DNA of 64,000 nucleotides from Lysinibacillus boronitolerans JCM 21713 = 10a = NBRC 103108 (GCF_000772935.1 NZ_JPVR01000073.1:62001-126000), one strand, 5' to 3'. Positions 1-8,951 are shown, counted from the stretch's first letter. Notes: a model not told the origin generated them from the letters alone. Numbers and translations are program-made.

Positions 1-1
1 T

Positions 2-769
2 ATGGATCTACATCCACACCATGCACATATTGAAAGACAACTACCATTGACGGCGACTACCGATGAGTTTGGGCGACCTATGTTGCTATTAAATGATCGT
101 ATGTACCATGATCCGGCAACGGAAAAACCTTCTTTAGATAGTGTGGAAATTTGGAACTTTATTAATGCGACACCCTTTATCCATCCTATTCACCTGCATC
201 TCATTCAATTTAAAATTCTGGAACGAAGGCCGTTTGATTTAGAGATCTATCAAAATGAAGGCATCGTTCAATTTACAGGGCCGCCTGAAGAACCAAGAGA
301 CTATGAGCGAGGTTGGAAGGATACGGTGAAGGCTGACGCTGGAAAGGTGACGAAAATTATTATGCATTGGAAAGATCATATCGGGAATTATATGTGGCAT
401 TGTCATTTCCTAGAGCATGAGGATCATGATATGATGCGACCCATTCTCGTTATGAAAGACGTCCATGCTGTCCAGCAGCCGCATGTAGCAGTAGAACATC
501 CAGCAACACATCAAGAAGCAACAGCTCCAACAAATCCTACGAGCACGACAAGTACTACCCATCATAGCGAATCTTCAGCACCACTATTAAATGCGGTAGA
601 ACACTCATCACATGAGGAAGAAAGGGTAGACTCACCTACTGAAGAGGAATCCATTACTTTTCATATAGGAGATAATACACAACATATGCCAACACTACTG
701 TTTCCAGCCCTTCCTTCCAATACTAATACCAGCAGAAATAGGCCTCAGCGTAGAACCCGAAGATTTTAG
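2..769 (+). CDS. cotA: CotA-like multicopper oxidase (spore coat laccase), C-terminal part
   Basis: This is the 3' part of a multicopper oxidase; the gene runs off the left edge, since CotA proteins are about 510 residues and only the third cupredoxin domain is here. HPIHLH near fragment residue 62 and MWHCHFLEHEDHDMM near residue 131 supply type 1, 2 and 3 copper ligands, including the type 1 Cys and axial Met. The wording of these motifs matches Bacillus CotA, which oxidises phenolics and bilirubin and pigments the spore coat. After the usual end (around RPILVMKD) there is an extra tail of about 100 residues rich in His, Thr, Ser and Glu and ending in Arg, which B. subtilis CotA lacks. The family is certain; the coat role is inferred. 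Confidence 0.88.
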   Translation: MDLHPHHAHIERQLPLTATTDEFGRPMLLLNDRMYHDPATEKPSLDSVEIWNFINATPFIHPIHLHLIQFKILERRPFDLEIYQNEGIVQFTGPPEEPRDYERGWKDTVKADAGKVTKIIMHWKDHIGNYMWHCHFLEHEDHDMMRPILVMKDVHAVQQPHVAVEHPATHQEATAPTNPTSTTSTTHHSESSAPLLNAVEHSSHEEERVDSPTEEESITFHIGDNTQHMPTLLFPALPSNTNTSRNRPQRRTRRF

Positions 770-784
770 CTAAGTATTGCTATA

Positions 785-820
785 CAAAGAAAACTACCAA
801 TGAAAAGGTGGTTTTCTTTG
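785..820 (+). terminator. Terminator between the oxidase and the convergent MFS gene
   Basis: A 14-bp inverted repeat (785-798 and 807-820, one G-T pair) with an 8-nt loop lies 15 bp after the oxidase stop. The right arm carries TTTTC and TTTG. It sits between two convergent genes and could serve both. Confidence 0.7.
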
Positions 821-830
821 TTCTAGCAAT

Positions 831-2081
831 TTATTTAGCCTCCAATCGCCATATTTTTTTCGTTACGAAGGCTAATAATAATACACACATAGATATCATA
901 AGGACTGGTATATAGATGTTGCCTTGAAAGAACTCAAATAACAACCCATACCCCATTTGCCCAAGTGGTGCCATACACTGTGATACTGCCATCATAATCG
1001 CCATGACCTTCCCTAATTGTTCATTGGGTGTTTCTTTTTGGACAAGGGTCATTACGTAAATGGAGATGATCGTCATCATCATCGCAATGATAAGAGCACA
1101 GCCAATAAATAAGCTATACGAGGGATAATAGCCAATTTGAAGTGCGCGAGGGAGCACAGCCATAGCCATGGGAATTACCAAAAATGCTGACACCAATACC
1201 CAAATATAGAGGGTGTGAATATGCAGCTTTTTTGCAAAGTAACCCATTGTTAACGCGCCTAAAATCGTCGCAAAATCAATAATGCCCATGCCTATTCCAT
1301 ACAATGTATCACTACTTTTCATCGTGACACGAAGAATAATAGGCACACCGACGATAAAAAGTGGGGTCAATAGTAGATTCAATAAAGCAGCTAGTAGCGT
1401 GCATTTTAAAATAAATGTTTGCTTTACCACATAAGTAAAACCCTCTTTCATGTCTTTCATTAAAGTCGGTACAAAATGACCATCGTAGCTACGATTCACA
1501 TATGGAATTGTCATAAACATTTCTACAATAGCTGTAAAGAAAAATAATAAACCACTTACTATGACGAGAAGCTTGAGGCCAAGCATTCCATATAAAATCC
1601 CCCCTAGCACAGGTGCTGTCACCCCTGCTAATGCCTGAACCCCATTGACGATTCCATTAGCCTGCTCAAGCTTTTGTTCGCTGACTAATAGTGGAATACT
1701 AGCCATTACAGCTGGCGTGTACATTGCACTAATGAATGAAAGTAGCACCATAACCAAGCCAGTCCACAGTACAGAATGATTATCTGTTAGTAATACAATA
1801 AAAAAAATCAATACAATCCCGCTACTGACAAAATCAAATAGGACCATTAAATTTCGTCGATTAAAACGATCTGCTAGAGCACCACCAAATGGTGTAAGTA
1901 AAACAGGTAGGCTTGAAATAGCAAAAAGCACAGCAAAAAGGTCTGCCCGTCCTGTTATATCTAAAACAAAAAGTGAAAGAGCAAATCTTAAAAGCGCAGA
2001 GCCCAAAATAGAAATAATCTGCCCGACTACCATAATGATAAAATCCTTTGAAAAGCCTTTTTCTTTGACTAGCATTTCCAT
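831..2081 (-). CDS. MFS drug/macrolide-type exporter
   Basis: A 416-residue major facilitator with about 12 hydrophobic segments. The loop after TM2 reads GGALADRFNRRN, the family's motif A, and the protein resembles the MefA/EntS branch of small-molecule exporters. The open frame begins at a GTG (2088-2090), but AAGGGG lies 8 nt before the ATG at 2079-2081, which I take as the start. Upstream lie a plausible promoter and a perfect 15-bp palindrome of TetR-operator type (2106-2120), suggesting repression relieved by a ligand. No TetR gene is in the window next to it. The substrate is unknown. Confidence 0.8.
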   Translation of the reverse strand: MEMLVKEKGFSKDFIIMVVGQIISILGSALLRFALSLFVLDITGRADLFAVLFAISSLPVLLTPFGGALADRFNRRNLMVLFDFVSSGIVLIFFIVLLTDNHSVLWTGLVMVLLSFISAMYTPAVMASIPLLVSEQKLEQANGIVNGVQALAGVTAPVLGGILYGMLGLKLLVIVSGLLFFFTAIVEMFMTIPYVNRSYDGHFVPTLMKDMKEGFTYVVKQTFILKCTLLAALLNLLLTPLFIVGVPIILRVTMKSSDTLYGIGMGIIDFATILGALTMGYFAKKLHIHTLYIWVLVSAFLVIPMAMAVLPRALQIGYYPSYSLFIGCALIIAMMMTIISIYVMTLVQKETPNEQLGKVMAIMMAVSQCMAPLGQMGYGLLFEFFQGNIYIPVLMISMCVLLLAFVTKKIWRLEAK

Positions 2082-2105
2082 ATAAAACACCCCTTACTAT
2101 TTTTA

Positions 2106-2120
2106 GACCGACAGTCGGTC
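2106..2120. promoter_or_regulatory. TetR-type operator palindrome before the MFS exporter
   Basis: GACCGAC-A-GTCGGTC is a perfect 7-1-7 palindrome 25 bp upstream of the exporter start. On the minus strand, TTGCGC and TATTAA spaced 16 bp lie just upstream, so the palindrome would cover the transcription start. A degenerate second copy (11 of 15 matches) is at 2192-2206. The sequence type is typical of TetR/QacR operators; the cognate regulator is not seen. Confidence 0.6.
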
Positions 2121-2231
2121 ATTTAATATGTTAAAAAAATGTAGGCGCAAGTTGAGGCTTTACAGCTTCTTGGTCTTGCCCTACAGAAATAGACTGACTG
2201 CCGGTTTATAAATAGTATATGTGAACGCTCC

Positions 2232-2265
2232 AAAAAAAGGAACATATTTTTATATCTTCCTTTTT
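2232..2265 (-). terminator. Terminator of the lysR gene
   Basis: Arms AAAAAGGAA (2234-2242) and TTCCTTTTT (2257-2265) form a 9-bp A/T-rich hairpin. Read on the minus strand it ends in seven T, just after the lysR stop. Confidence 0.5.
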
Positions 2266-2272
2266 GTTATTC

Positions 2273-3154
2273 CTATTTGCTTTTAAAGTAATGTTTAATT
2301 TGCTCAATCATAGCTGTTGTTGCCTGACTGACATAGCGATCTACGCGGTAAATAATGGATAAGCTACGGCTTGGAGCACCATTTGAAATACGTATACTGC
2401 ACAATGTAGGATCATTCATTTGTTGGAGCAAAGGATAGGGTTGCACCGTTACACCAATATTGGCTCGAACAAGATTCAGAATGGACGTGACAGAGCTTGT
2501 CTCAAGAATAGTATGGAGGTGAAAACCATGCTTTTTTACAGCCTCTTCTACAACCTCTCTACCAAGAAAGCCTTCTGGATACATCACCATAGGAAGGCCC
2601 TCTAATTCAGCAATTGGGATCACAGTTTGCTTTGCCAATGGGTGCTCCTTTGAAACGGTTAGTACATATTCCTCTTTACATAAAGGGATAATGACCAATC
2701 GATCATCTGATTCAACATTCGTCCCAATACCGATATCCACTTCATTTTCGAGAACCTGCCGCATAATATCGATGGAAGCAAGTATCTTTAATTTTACCTT
2801 TGGAAACTTTTGATGGAAATCTATCACAAGCTGTGTGATCCGATAATCAAGGTCAGATGGCATGATGCCAATACTTATTTGTCCCCCTTCTAGCGCCTGT
2901 AAATCTTTAATCGAATCTTTGACATTTTGTAATGTATTAAATACCTCTGTCGTATAGCTAAACAAAAGGGAGCCTGCCTCAGTCACAACAATTTTTTTGC
3001 CAATACGATCGAACAATGGCATTCCTAGCTCATCCTCCAGCACTCGTATTTGCTGGCTTAATGTTGGCTGAGAGATGCCAAGTTTCTCAGCAGCTTTTGT
3101 AAAATGTAGCTCCTCACAGACTGCCATAAAATAATGCAGATGCCGTATTTCCAC
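2273..3154 (-). CDS. LysR-family transcriptional regulator
   Basis: This LysR-type regulator of 293 residues has an N-terminal winged helix-turn-helix (residues 1-60, with FTKAAEKLGISQPTLSQQI) and a periplasmic-binding-protein-like effector domain (about 90-290). The frame opens at a GTG at 3161-3163, but the downstream GTG at 3152-3154 gives MEIRHLHYF, the normal start of the family, and leaves AGGG about 10 nt upstream. It is divergent from a CynX-type transporter across about 120 bp, with a T-N11-A palindrome at 3172-3186, so it probably activates that gene and represses itself. The effector is unknown; the sequence is closest in style to the AlsR/CynR/BenM group. Confidence 0.88.
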   Translation of the reverse strand: MEIRHLHYFMAVCEELHFTKAAEKLGISQPTLSQQIRVLEDELGMPLFDRIGKKIVVTEAGSLLFSYTTEVFNTLQNVKDSIKDLQALEGGQISIGIMPSDLDYRITQLVIDFHQKFPKVKLKILASIDIMRQVLENEVDIGIGTNVESDDRLVIIPLCKEEYVLTVSKEHPLAKQTVIPIAELEGLPMVMYPEGFLGREVVEEAVKKHGFHLHTILETSSVTSILNLVRANIGVTVQPYPLLQQMNDPTLCSIRISNGAPSRSLSIIYRVDRYVSQATTAMIEQIKHYFKSK

Positions 3155-3171
3155 ATGGATCACGCCCTATC

Positions 3172-3186
3172 ATAGTTTATAACTAT
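3172..3186. promoter_or_regulatory. LysR-type operator (T-N11-A box)
   Basis: ATAGTT-TAT-AACTAT is a perfect inverted repeat with the T-N11-A geometry that LysR regulators recognise. It lies in the divergent promoter region, 18 bp from the lysR start. Confidence 0.6.
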
Positions 3187-3283
3187 CATTGTAATAGTAA
3201 TAATAGTATTGTTCAATCATTCTAATTCCTATAGACTTCAATTTGGGCTTACTATTTATTTGATATGACGGAGAGAAAAGACA

Positions 3284-4486
3284 ATGCATATAAAACGCAA
3301 AATTATACCAATTATCGCCATTATTTTAGCTTCTTTTAATTTACGGCCTGTCATTACTTCGGTGTCCCCTTTATTAGGAACTATTCGTCAGACTTTACAT
3401 ATGAGCGCAGCTACTGCTAGTTTGCTAACTTCTTTAGCTGTGCTCTGTATGGGCTTATTTGCACCTTTCGCAATCAAACTAGCCAATCGTTGGAGCATCG
3501 AGCGAACTATCGCTTACGCTCTTATTCTTATTGGACTAGCAACAGCTACCAGATATTTTGCTAATACTGCCTGGGTCATGCTAGTAACAGCCTTGTTATC
3601 AGGCATTGGCATTGCCATCGTGGGACCATTATTATCAGGCTATATTAAGGAGAAATTTGCAAACCCTTCCCGTGTAGTGGGTATTTACTCGCTAGCACTT
3701 GTAGTAGGAGCTGCACTTGGCTCAGGGCTTTCTATTCCATTAAGCCATCTTTTTCATTCATGGCAAGCTTCTGTTGCCTCTTGGGCTATTCTTGCTTTAA
3801 TCGCTTTATTCTTTTGGTGGAAGCCAATCGAACAGCAAGCAGCTACAGCAACAGTCACAGATTCACCTAGTTTGAGCAATAATGCGAAGCAAATGTTACT
3901 GAGTCAAAAGGCATGGCTTTTAACAGGCTTTTTTGGTTTGATGGCCTTGATGTTTTATACCATCATGGCTTGGTTACCTCCCATCGCTGAAAATTTAGGC
4001 TATAGCAAACACGACGCTGGAATGATGCTGACACTATTAACTGTTGCCCAAATGCCAGCTACATTTTTAGTGCCTATTTTAAATAACCGTTTTCAGCATC
4101 GAGCCGTATGGCTAGTAGGTAGTTCATCATTAGAATTAATTGGCTTATTGATGCTACTGTTTTCTTATAATCCTTGGCTGAGCAGTATGCTAATTGGCCT
4201 TGGTGCAGGTGGGCTTTTCTCATTAGGGCTAACATTACCAATTGATGAGGCCAAAGATATTCACGAGGCTAGCTTCTTAGCTGCCATGACACAATCAGTT
4301 GGCTTTGTATTTGCTGCATTGGGCCCCTTCTTTGTCGGTCTTGTTCGAGATTTCACAGGCAATTTTACAACTGCTATTATTGGCATGATTATCCTCGTCA
4401 TTGTGATGATTTTGATTCAACTTAAAATTGGAAACCAGAAGGAACCGCAAATACATCCTATTCACATGAAAAAGACGACTTTCTAA
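3284..4486 (+). CDS. CynX/NimT-family MFS transporter
   Basis: A 400-residue major facilitator with about 12 membrane segments. The early LASFNLRPVITSVSPLL stretch (residues 15-31) is the signature of the CynX/NimT/YycB group, whose members include a putative cyanate transporter and a nitroimidazole exporter. GGAGAG precedes the ATG by 7 nt. A divergent LysR gene is its probable regulator, and a strong terminator follows the stop. It borders nitrogen-scavenging module 1, so a small nitrogen compound is a reasonable guess for the substrate, but no residue shows this. Confidence 0.82.
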   Translation: MHIKRKIIPIIAIILASFNLRPVITSVSPLLGTIRQTLHMSAATASLLTSLAVLCMGLFAPFAIKLANRWSIERTIAYALILIGLATATRYFANTAWVMLVTALLSGIGIAIVGPLLSGYIKEKFANPSRVVGIYSLALVVGAALGSGLSIPLSHLFHSWQASVASWAILALIALFFWWKPIEQQAATATVTDSPSLSNNAKQMLLSQKAWLLTGFFGLMALMFYTIMAWLPPIAENLGYSKHDAGMMLTLLTVAQMPATFLVPILNNRFQHRAVWLVGSSSLELIGLLMLLFSYNPWLSSMLIGLGAGGLFSLGLTLPIDEAKDIHEASFLAAMTQSVGFVFAALGPFFVGLVRDFTGNFTTAIIGMIILVIVMILIQLKIGNQKEPQIHPIHMKKTTF

Positions 4487-4504
4487 CAAGGAAGGTCGTC
4501 TTTT
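4470..4504 (+). terminator. Terminator of the CynX-type gene
   Basis: Arms AAAAGACGAC and GTCGTCTTTT with TTTC/GGAA extensions flank a short loop. The hairpin overlaps the stop codon and ends in four T. Confidence 0.75.
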
Positions 4505-4532
4505 GATAATGGAATCGATTTTGCGCCTTTGT

Positions 4533-4566
4533 TGTATTGCCTACATGGGGTGACACTGGCAATACA
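4533..4566 (-). other. Hairpin downstream of the M20 hydrolase gene
   Basis: TGTATTGCC (4533-4541) and GGCAATACA (4558-4566) form a perfect 9-bp stem about 30 bp beyond the hydrolase stop. No U-tract follows on the minus strand, so it looks more like an mRNA 3'-end stabiliser or a weak terminator. Confidence 0.4.
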
Positions 4567-4594
4567 TGTAGCGTCTTCACATGATAATTGCTAA

Positions 4595-5830
4595 TTAGCT
4601 GACTGAAGCATATTTTAGAACAACTGCCTCTAAAACATCAATTCCTATTAATATATCTTCTAGCTCCGTATGTTCATCAGGATGATGACTTAAACCATCC
4701 ACTGAAGGAATAAAAATAAGGCCAACTGGTCCGAGCCTCGTCATATTCATAGAATCGTGACCTGCTCCACTTTGCATATAGTGATAGGAGAGTTTCTTCT
4801 CTACACAAATCGCTTCTAAATCTTGCATTAGCTTTGGAGAAAGTAGGACAGGCTCCTCTGAGCTAATGACATTGTATTCAATCGTAAGCTGTCTCTTTTG
4901 TTGAACATTTGCAATAACCGTATAAAAATGCTGAAGCACTCGTTCTCTTGATTCCACAGAGGATGATCGGATATCTACAGTTAACTCCACTTCACCTGGA
5001 ACTACGTTCATTGAACCTGCCACCACCTCTAGTATCCCAACTGTTGCCACAGTGCCAAACTCCTGCTCTGCTATCGCTGCTTTTTCCAATTCTAATGCCA
5101 ATTCGGATGCTCCTAAAAGAGCGTCCTTTCTCATATTCATTGGAGTCGTGCCTGAATGGGACGCTTTTCCATTTAACTTCATTAAAAGGCGAACTGGTGC
5201 TGCTACCCCTGTGACAATACCAATTTTCTTTTCATAGTTAATTAGCAATGGTCCCTGTTCAATATGCAATTCGAAAAAGGCATGGAATCCTTCATCTACT
5301 CTTGTCGCTTGATCAACATTACTAAAATCAAGTCCACAATGAGCAAAAGCCTGCTCCATCGTAATACCATCTCGATCAACTAAATGGCGATATTTTTCTT
5401 TATCGATTAGTCCTGCCATTGCTTTACTGCCTACTGTCGACACACCAAATCTTGAAGACTCCTCACAGGCAAAGGCGATAATTTCAATTGGATGTTCTGT
5501 CACAATAGATCGCTCGTTTAATCGCTTGATAACTTCTAGGGCAGCAGTTACGCCCACAACACCATCATATTTACCGCCTTGATAGACAGTATCTAAATGG
5601 GAGCCCATGACAACAGGCTGCAATCCTGGCACACTGCCTTCTCTTCGAGCAATAAGATTACCACAATGGTCAATATGAATTTGAAGATTTTCATCTTTAC
5701 ATAAACGAATAAAGGCATGTAAACAAGCCTGTTCTTCATTCGTATAGGCAACTCTCGTAATCCCTTTCTCGCCTGAATTGTATTGATTCATTTTATCTAG
5801 TAATTGTTGATAACGTTCTTTATAGATCAT
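4595..5830 (-). CDS. allC: M20 Zn hydrolase, allantoate amidohydrolase / N-carbamoyl-amino-acid hydrolase
   Basis: A 411-residue amidase of the AllC/HyuC branch of peptidase family M20. GSHLDT (His78), KYDG (Asp89) and CEESSRFG (Glu123/124) give metal and catalytic residues; HIEQGP and GAGHDSMN are the later conserved blocks. Such enzymes remove ammonia and CO2 from ureido groups of allantoate, ureidoglycine or N-carbamoyl amino acids. The open frame begins 15 codons earlier, but AAAGGAG sits 9 nt before the ATG at 5828-5830. It is downstream of the guanine-deaminase-like gene but separated by a terminator-like hairpin and has its own promoter, so it is an adjacent unit of module 1. A homologue serves the pyrimidine pathway at 56047-57291. 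The allC symbol is by similarity; the substrate is uncertain. Confidence 0.78.
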   Translation of the reverse strand: MIYKERYQQLLDKMNQYNSGEKGITRVAYTNEEQACLHAFIRLCKDENLQIHIDHCGNLIARREGSVPGLQPVVMGSHLDTVYQGGKYDGVVGVTAALEVIKRLNERSIVTEHPIEIIAFACEESSRFGVSTVGSKAMAGLIDKEKYRHLVDRDGITMEQAFAHCGLDFSNVDQATRVDEGFHAFFELHIEQGPLLINYEKKIGIVTGVAAPVRLLMKLNGKASHSGTTPMNMRKDALLGASELALELEKAAIAEQEFGTVATVGILEVVAGSMNVVPGEVELTVDIRSSSVESRERVLQHFYTVIANVQQKRQLTIEYNVISSEEPVLLSPKLMQDLEAICVEKKLSYHYMQSGAGHDSMNMTRLGPVGLIFIPSVDGLSHHPDEHTELEDILIGIDVLEAVVLKYASVS

Positions 5831-5884
5831 GTAAACAGCTCCTTTTGAAGAATTACGAAGATGAAAATCAACCAAATGTACGCT

Positions 5885-5912
5885 TGTATAGTATCTTTTT
5901 TCATTGTATCAA
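5885..5912 (-). promoter_or_regulatory. Sigma-A-like promoter of the M20 hydrolase
   Basis: On the minus strand TTGATA (5907-5912) and TATACA (5885-5890) are spaced 16 bp, about 55 bp upstream of the hydrolase start codon. Confidence 0.5.
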
Positions 5913-5932
5913 TTCTTTTACACTTTTTTGAT

Positions 5933-5977
5933 TGAAAATTAGAAAAGGGATTCTCCATAACGAGATCCCTACTCTAA
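5933..5977 (-). terminator. Terminator after the guanine-deaminase-like gene
   Basis: TTAGA..AGGGAT.CTC pairs with GAG.ATCCCT..TCTAA around a 6-nt loop, about 40 bp past the deaminase stop; a T-rich tract follows on the minus strand. It probably ends the oxamate-module transcript. Confidence 0.6.
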
Positions 5978-6016
5978 TTCACTAGAAAGACTTAAGCAGA
6001 CTATAACTGCTCCAAT

Positions 6017-6475
6017 CTATTTACTATTCGCCATTTTGTCATTGAAACGATGGAACAATGCATCACATTCTTCAGTCGTTTCAATTTTTTGCATGTTCAA
6101 TACACTTTTATCTTTACCCGTTAAGTAATCACGTAGATGCATATCAGAGAAGCCATGTACATGAGCATCTTCTGCTGTATTACAATAATGAACTTCTTTA
6201 ATACCAGACCAAATGATAGCGCCCACACACATTGGACATGGTTCGCAAGTAGCGTAGATAACACAATCTGATAAATCCATCGTACCAAGCTTTTTAGAGG
6301 CTTCACGAATGGCTACTATTTCTGCATGTGCAGTGATGTCTGTATCACGCATCATTGTATTGCCAACAACAGCGATGATTTCATCACCTCTTACAATGGT
6401 TGCACCAAATGGTCCACCAATATTTTGTTCGATACCTTCTTTTGTTTTGTCAACAGCTAGTTGAATATAATCCAT
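6017..6475 (-). CDS. guaD: Guanine-deaminase-like cytidine deaminase fold enzyme
   Basis: A 152-residue zinc deaminase with GGPFGA at residue 20, TAHAE (His50, Glu52) and CEPCPMCVGA (Cys80, Cys83): the zinc ligands and proton-shuttling Glu of this superfamily. Length and wording are close to B. subtilis GuaD (156 residues), which converts guanine to xanthine, though the C-terminal end differs. GGAGG lies 9 nt before the ATG. It is the last gene of a tight minus-strand run with carbamate kinase, a nucleobase permease and the oxamate transcarbamylase genes, 13 bp after the kinase. Guanine deaminase is the best guess; another imported amino-heterocycle is possible. Confidence 0.75.
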   Translation of the reverse strand: MDYIQLAVDKTKEGIEQNIGGPFGATIVRGDEIIAVVGNTMMRDTDITAHAEIVAIREASKKLGTMDLSDCVIYATCEPCPMCVGAIIWSGIKEVHYCNTAEDAHVHGFSDMHLRDYLTGKDKSVLNMQKIETTEECDALFHRFNDKMANSK

Positions 6476-6488
6476 ACCGTGATTCCTC

Positions 6489-7439
6489 CTAGTTAATAAT
6501 ATGAGTACCAGCCTGATTATTGATCGCTTCTTTCAGACTTTCAGGGTTTGTAATAATTACTCGATGACCACCATTTTCTAAGAAGCTTAAGCTTGCTTCG
6601 ATTTTTGGTAGCATACTTCCTGGCGGGAACTGATTATCTTGAACATGCTGCTTTGTTTCCTCAACTGTAATTTCTTCAAGTGCTTGTTGTTCAGGTTTTC
6701 CAAAGTTAATAAACACACGAGGAACACCCGTCGTAATAATTAATGAATCTGCATTTACTTGTGCCGCTAATAAACTTGTCGCAAAGTCTTTGTCAATGAC
6801 TGCATCTACACCCTCGTAGACATTGTTTTCTTTTTTCACAACTGGAATTCCACCACCGCCTACAGCGATCACGACATAATCATTATCAATTAATGATTTA
6901 ATCGCATCTTTTTCCACGATATCGATTGGTTTTGGTGAAGGCACAACGCGACGATAACCACGGCCAGAATCCTCTACCATTTTCCAATCTGGATGCTCTA
7001 CTAGCATCGCCTCCGCTTGCTCCTTTGTAAAGAATGAACCAACTGGCTTTGTAGGGTTAATAAAGTTGGGATCATTTTCATTGATTTCAACTTGTGTAAT
7101 TACACTAACTACCTTTTTATTAATTTGACGTTTAGCCAGCTCGTTAATTAATGCTTGCTGAATTAAATAGCCAATTCCACCTTGTGTGTCAGCCACACAG
7201 TTTACTAGAGGAATTGCTGGCATACCCGATACCTCATTAGCAATTTCACTTCTTTGTAATGTGAAACCAACTTGTGGACCATTGCCGTGTGTGACAACCA
7301 CTTTATATCCTTCCTGAATCATATCCGCGATATGTTCAACAGTTTGAGCAACTGCCTGTTGCTGACTTTGAATGGATTCGCTACCACTATCTTTTACCAA
7401 CGAGTTACCGCCGATTGCTACAATTACTAATTTATTCAC
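6489..7439 (-). CDS. arcC: Carbamate kinase
   Basis: A 316-residue amino-acid-kinase-fold protein that moves phosphate from carbamoyl phosphate to ADP, giving ATP, CO2 and ammonia. AIGGNSL at residues 8-14 and THGNGPQVG near residue 50 are family signatures, and the length is typical (about 310). The start is GTG with AGGGG 7 nt upstream, 2 bp from the permease stop, so it is translationally close to it. There is no ornithine carbamoyltransferase nearby; instead the FdrA/DUF1116/DUF2877 genes lie upstream. In E. coli the equivalent partner is AllK (YbcF), which makes ATP from the carbamoyl phosphate released by oxamate transcarbamylase. I infer the same role. Confidence 0.92.
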   Translation of the reverse strand: MNKLVIVAIGGNSLVKDSGSESIQSQQQAVAQTVEHIADMIQEGYKVVVTHGNGPQVGFTLQRSEIANEVSGMPAIPLVNCVADTQGGIGYLIQQALINELAKRQINKKVVSVITQVEINENDPNFINPTKPVGSFFTKEQAEAMLVEHPDWKMVEDSGRGYRRVVPSPKPIDIVEKDAIKSLIDNDYVVIAVGGGGIPVVKKENNVYEGVDAVIDKDFATSLLAAQVNADSLIITTGVPRVFINFGKPEQQALEEITVEETKQHVQDNQFPPGSMLPKIEASLSFLENGGHRVIITNPESLKEAINNQAGTHIIN

Positions 7440-7441
7440 AA

Positions 7442-8920
7442 CTACACCCCTACTTCTTTTTCTACACTATTTTGAACATTTTGCTGATTAAATCTATATA
7501 ACAGCGTATATAAAATGAATGACACGATCAGTCCGCTAAAGAAAGCAAAGTTATTTAGCTGTACTAAAAACGGCACACTTTTCAGGAAAGCACCTGACAT
7601 TGGTAAGAGGAAGCTTATTAATAGAACGATACATGCTACGATGTTATAGCCAGATTTATAAGCGCCATTATGACCTTCTTCCACATAAATCAAAGATAAA
7701 TCTAAACGTCTTTTACGCTCGATAAAGAAGCTAGACAACATAATACCTGCGATTGGTCCAAACATAGAGCCTATAAAACTATAGAAGAAAAACAACGTCT
7801 CTGTACTCGATACGAGTTTCCAAGGCAAAATGACTGTGCCAATAATAGCTGTTAAAATACCTGCTGTTTTGACAGTAAAGACTTTAGGGAATAAAGCTGT
7901 CATTTGTAATCCAGATGGTAATAAATTACCGAAAACTACAAAAGCTGTTGCGCCCACATTTAAGGCTAAAATTAACACAATTACTGAAAAGGGATTTTGA
8001 ATTTTATCAATAGCGTCCACAATATTAAAAATTGGTTGCCCGAAAGCAATTTCTGTCCCTGCTATTAAACTAATACAAGTAATCGCAAATAATAGATACG
8101 AGCCGATCATACCAATGGATAAGCCATAGATCATTGCTTTTGGTGATTTAGCTCTATGCGTAAAATCTGCAATGTTTACAATTGGACCAGCCCAGTTAGA
8201 CACCAATGCGCTAACACATGCAATAAAGACCAATGGACTTTCCATCGTTGTTGAAGGCTTATAGTCTAAAATTGGTCCAATTCCTCCAGCAATATTAATT
8301 GCCCAAATCGCTGCGCCAATAATGAAAATATAAACAATTGGTGATGAGTATTTACCGAAGACTGTTAGCATGTCCATGCCGCCTAAAAATAGTAAAACTG
8401 TAACTACCCATAAAATAATATAAGAAATCATTGTCGGAACATCTAAGCCAAAAATAGCGAAGTCTCCACCAATAGACATATAGTTCGGAATGAATCTTGC
8501 AAATAATACATTAAGGGATTGAGCGCCCACAACGGTCGTCGTTCCAAAGAATACAACCCCTGCAATCAACCCTCGACATAACGCCGGAATAATAGAGCCT
8601 TTCACTCCAAATGAATCTCTTAGTAATATGGCAAACGGAATGCCATATTTAGAGGCGGAATATCCATTTAAGCAATAGCCTGCTGAGACGATTACTGCTG
8701 AAAGCATAATGGCTAAGAAAACTTGATTAACTGATAATCCTAAGACAAAAAACCCTGCAACCGTCATATAAGACATAATATTGTGAACTGCGCCCATCCA
8801 CACGGTAATGTAGTTAAAGATTCCCCAGTCTCTTTCTTGAGGACCTTTTGGTAAAAGTTCTTCCGAATAGCCAAGTGCTCTATAATCTTGATTGGACTGT
8901 TCAATTTTTGCATGTTCCAT
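7442..8920 (-). CDS. NCS1-family nucleobase/allantoin permease
   Basis: A 492-residue membrane protein with about 12 hydrophobic segments and the NCS1 N-terminus LLPKGPQERDWGIFNY near residue 22, similar to PucI/CodB-type proton or sodium symporters of purines, pyrimidines, allantoin or hydantoins. AGGAGGAGC precedes the ATG by a few nt. It is 31 bp after the DUF1116 gene and 2 bp before carbamate kinase, so it is in the oxamate-module operon and probably imports its starting heterocycle. A second NCS1 permease is in the pyrimidine operon (50040-51554). The substrate cannot be read from the sequence. Confidence 0.85.
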   Translation of the reverse strand: MEHAKIEQSNQDYRALGYSEELLPKGPQERDWGIFNYITVWMGAVHNIMSYMTVAGFFVLGLSVNQVFLAIMLSAVIVSAGYCLNGYSASKYGIPFAILLRDSFGVKGSIIPALCRGLIAGVVFFGTTTVVGAQSLNVLFARFIPNYMSIGGDFAIFGLDVPTMISYIILWVVTVLLFLGGMDMLTVFGKYSSPIVYIFIIGAAIWAINIAGGIGPILDYKPSTTMESPLVFIACVSALVSNWAGPIVNIADFTHRAKSPKAMIYGLSIGMIGSYLLFAITCISLIAGTEIAFGQPIFNIVDAIDKIQNPFSVIVLILALNVGATAFVVFGNLLPSGLQMTALFPKVFTVKTAGILTAIIGTVILPWKLVSSTETLFFFYSFIGSMFGPIAGIMLSSFFIERKRRLDLSLIYVEEGHNGAYKSGYNIVACIVLLISFLLPMSGAFLKSVPFLVQLNNFAFFSGLIVSFILYTLLYRFNQQNVQNSVEKEVGV

Positions 8921-8951
8921 AGAAAGCTCCTCCTACTTATAGGAAGTGGGC

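Noticed and set aside
6489..7439. Carbamate kinase as part of an arginine deiminase pathway with the enzyme at 22626
   Set aside because: The two loci are 15 kb apart, and no ornithine carbamoyltransferase is present. The kinase is embedded among the oxamate genes.
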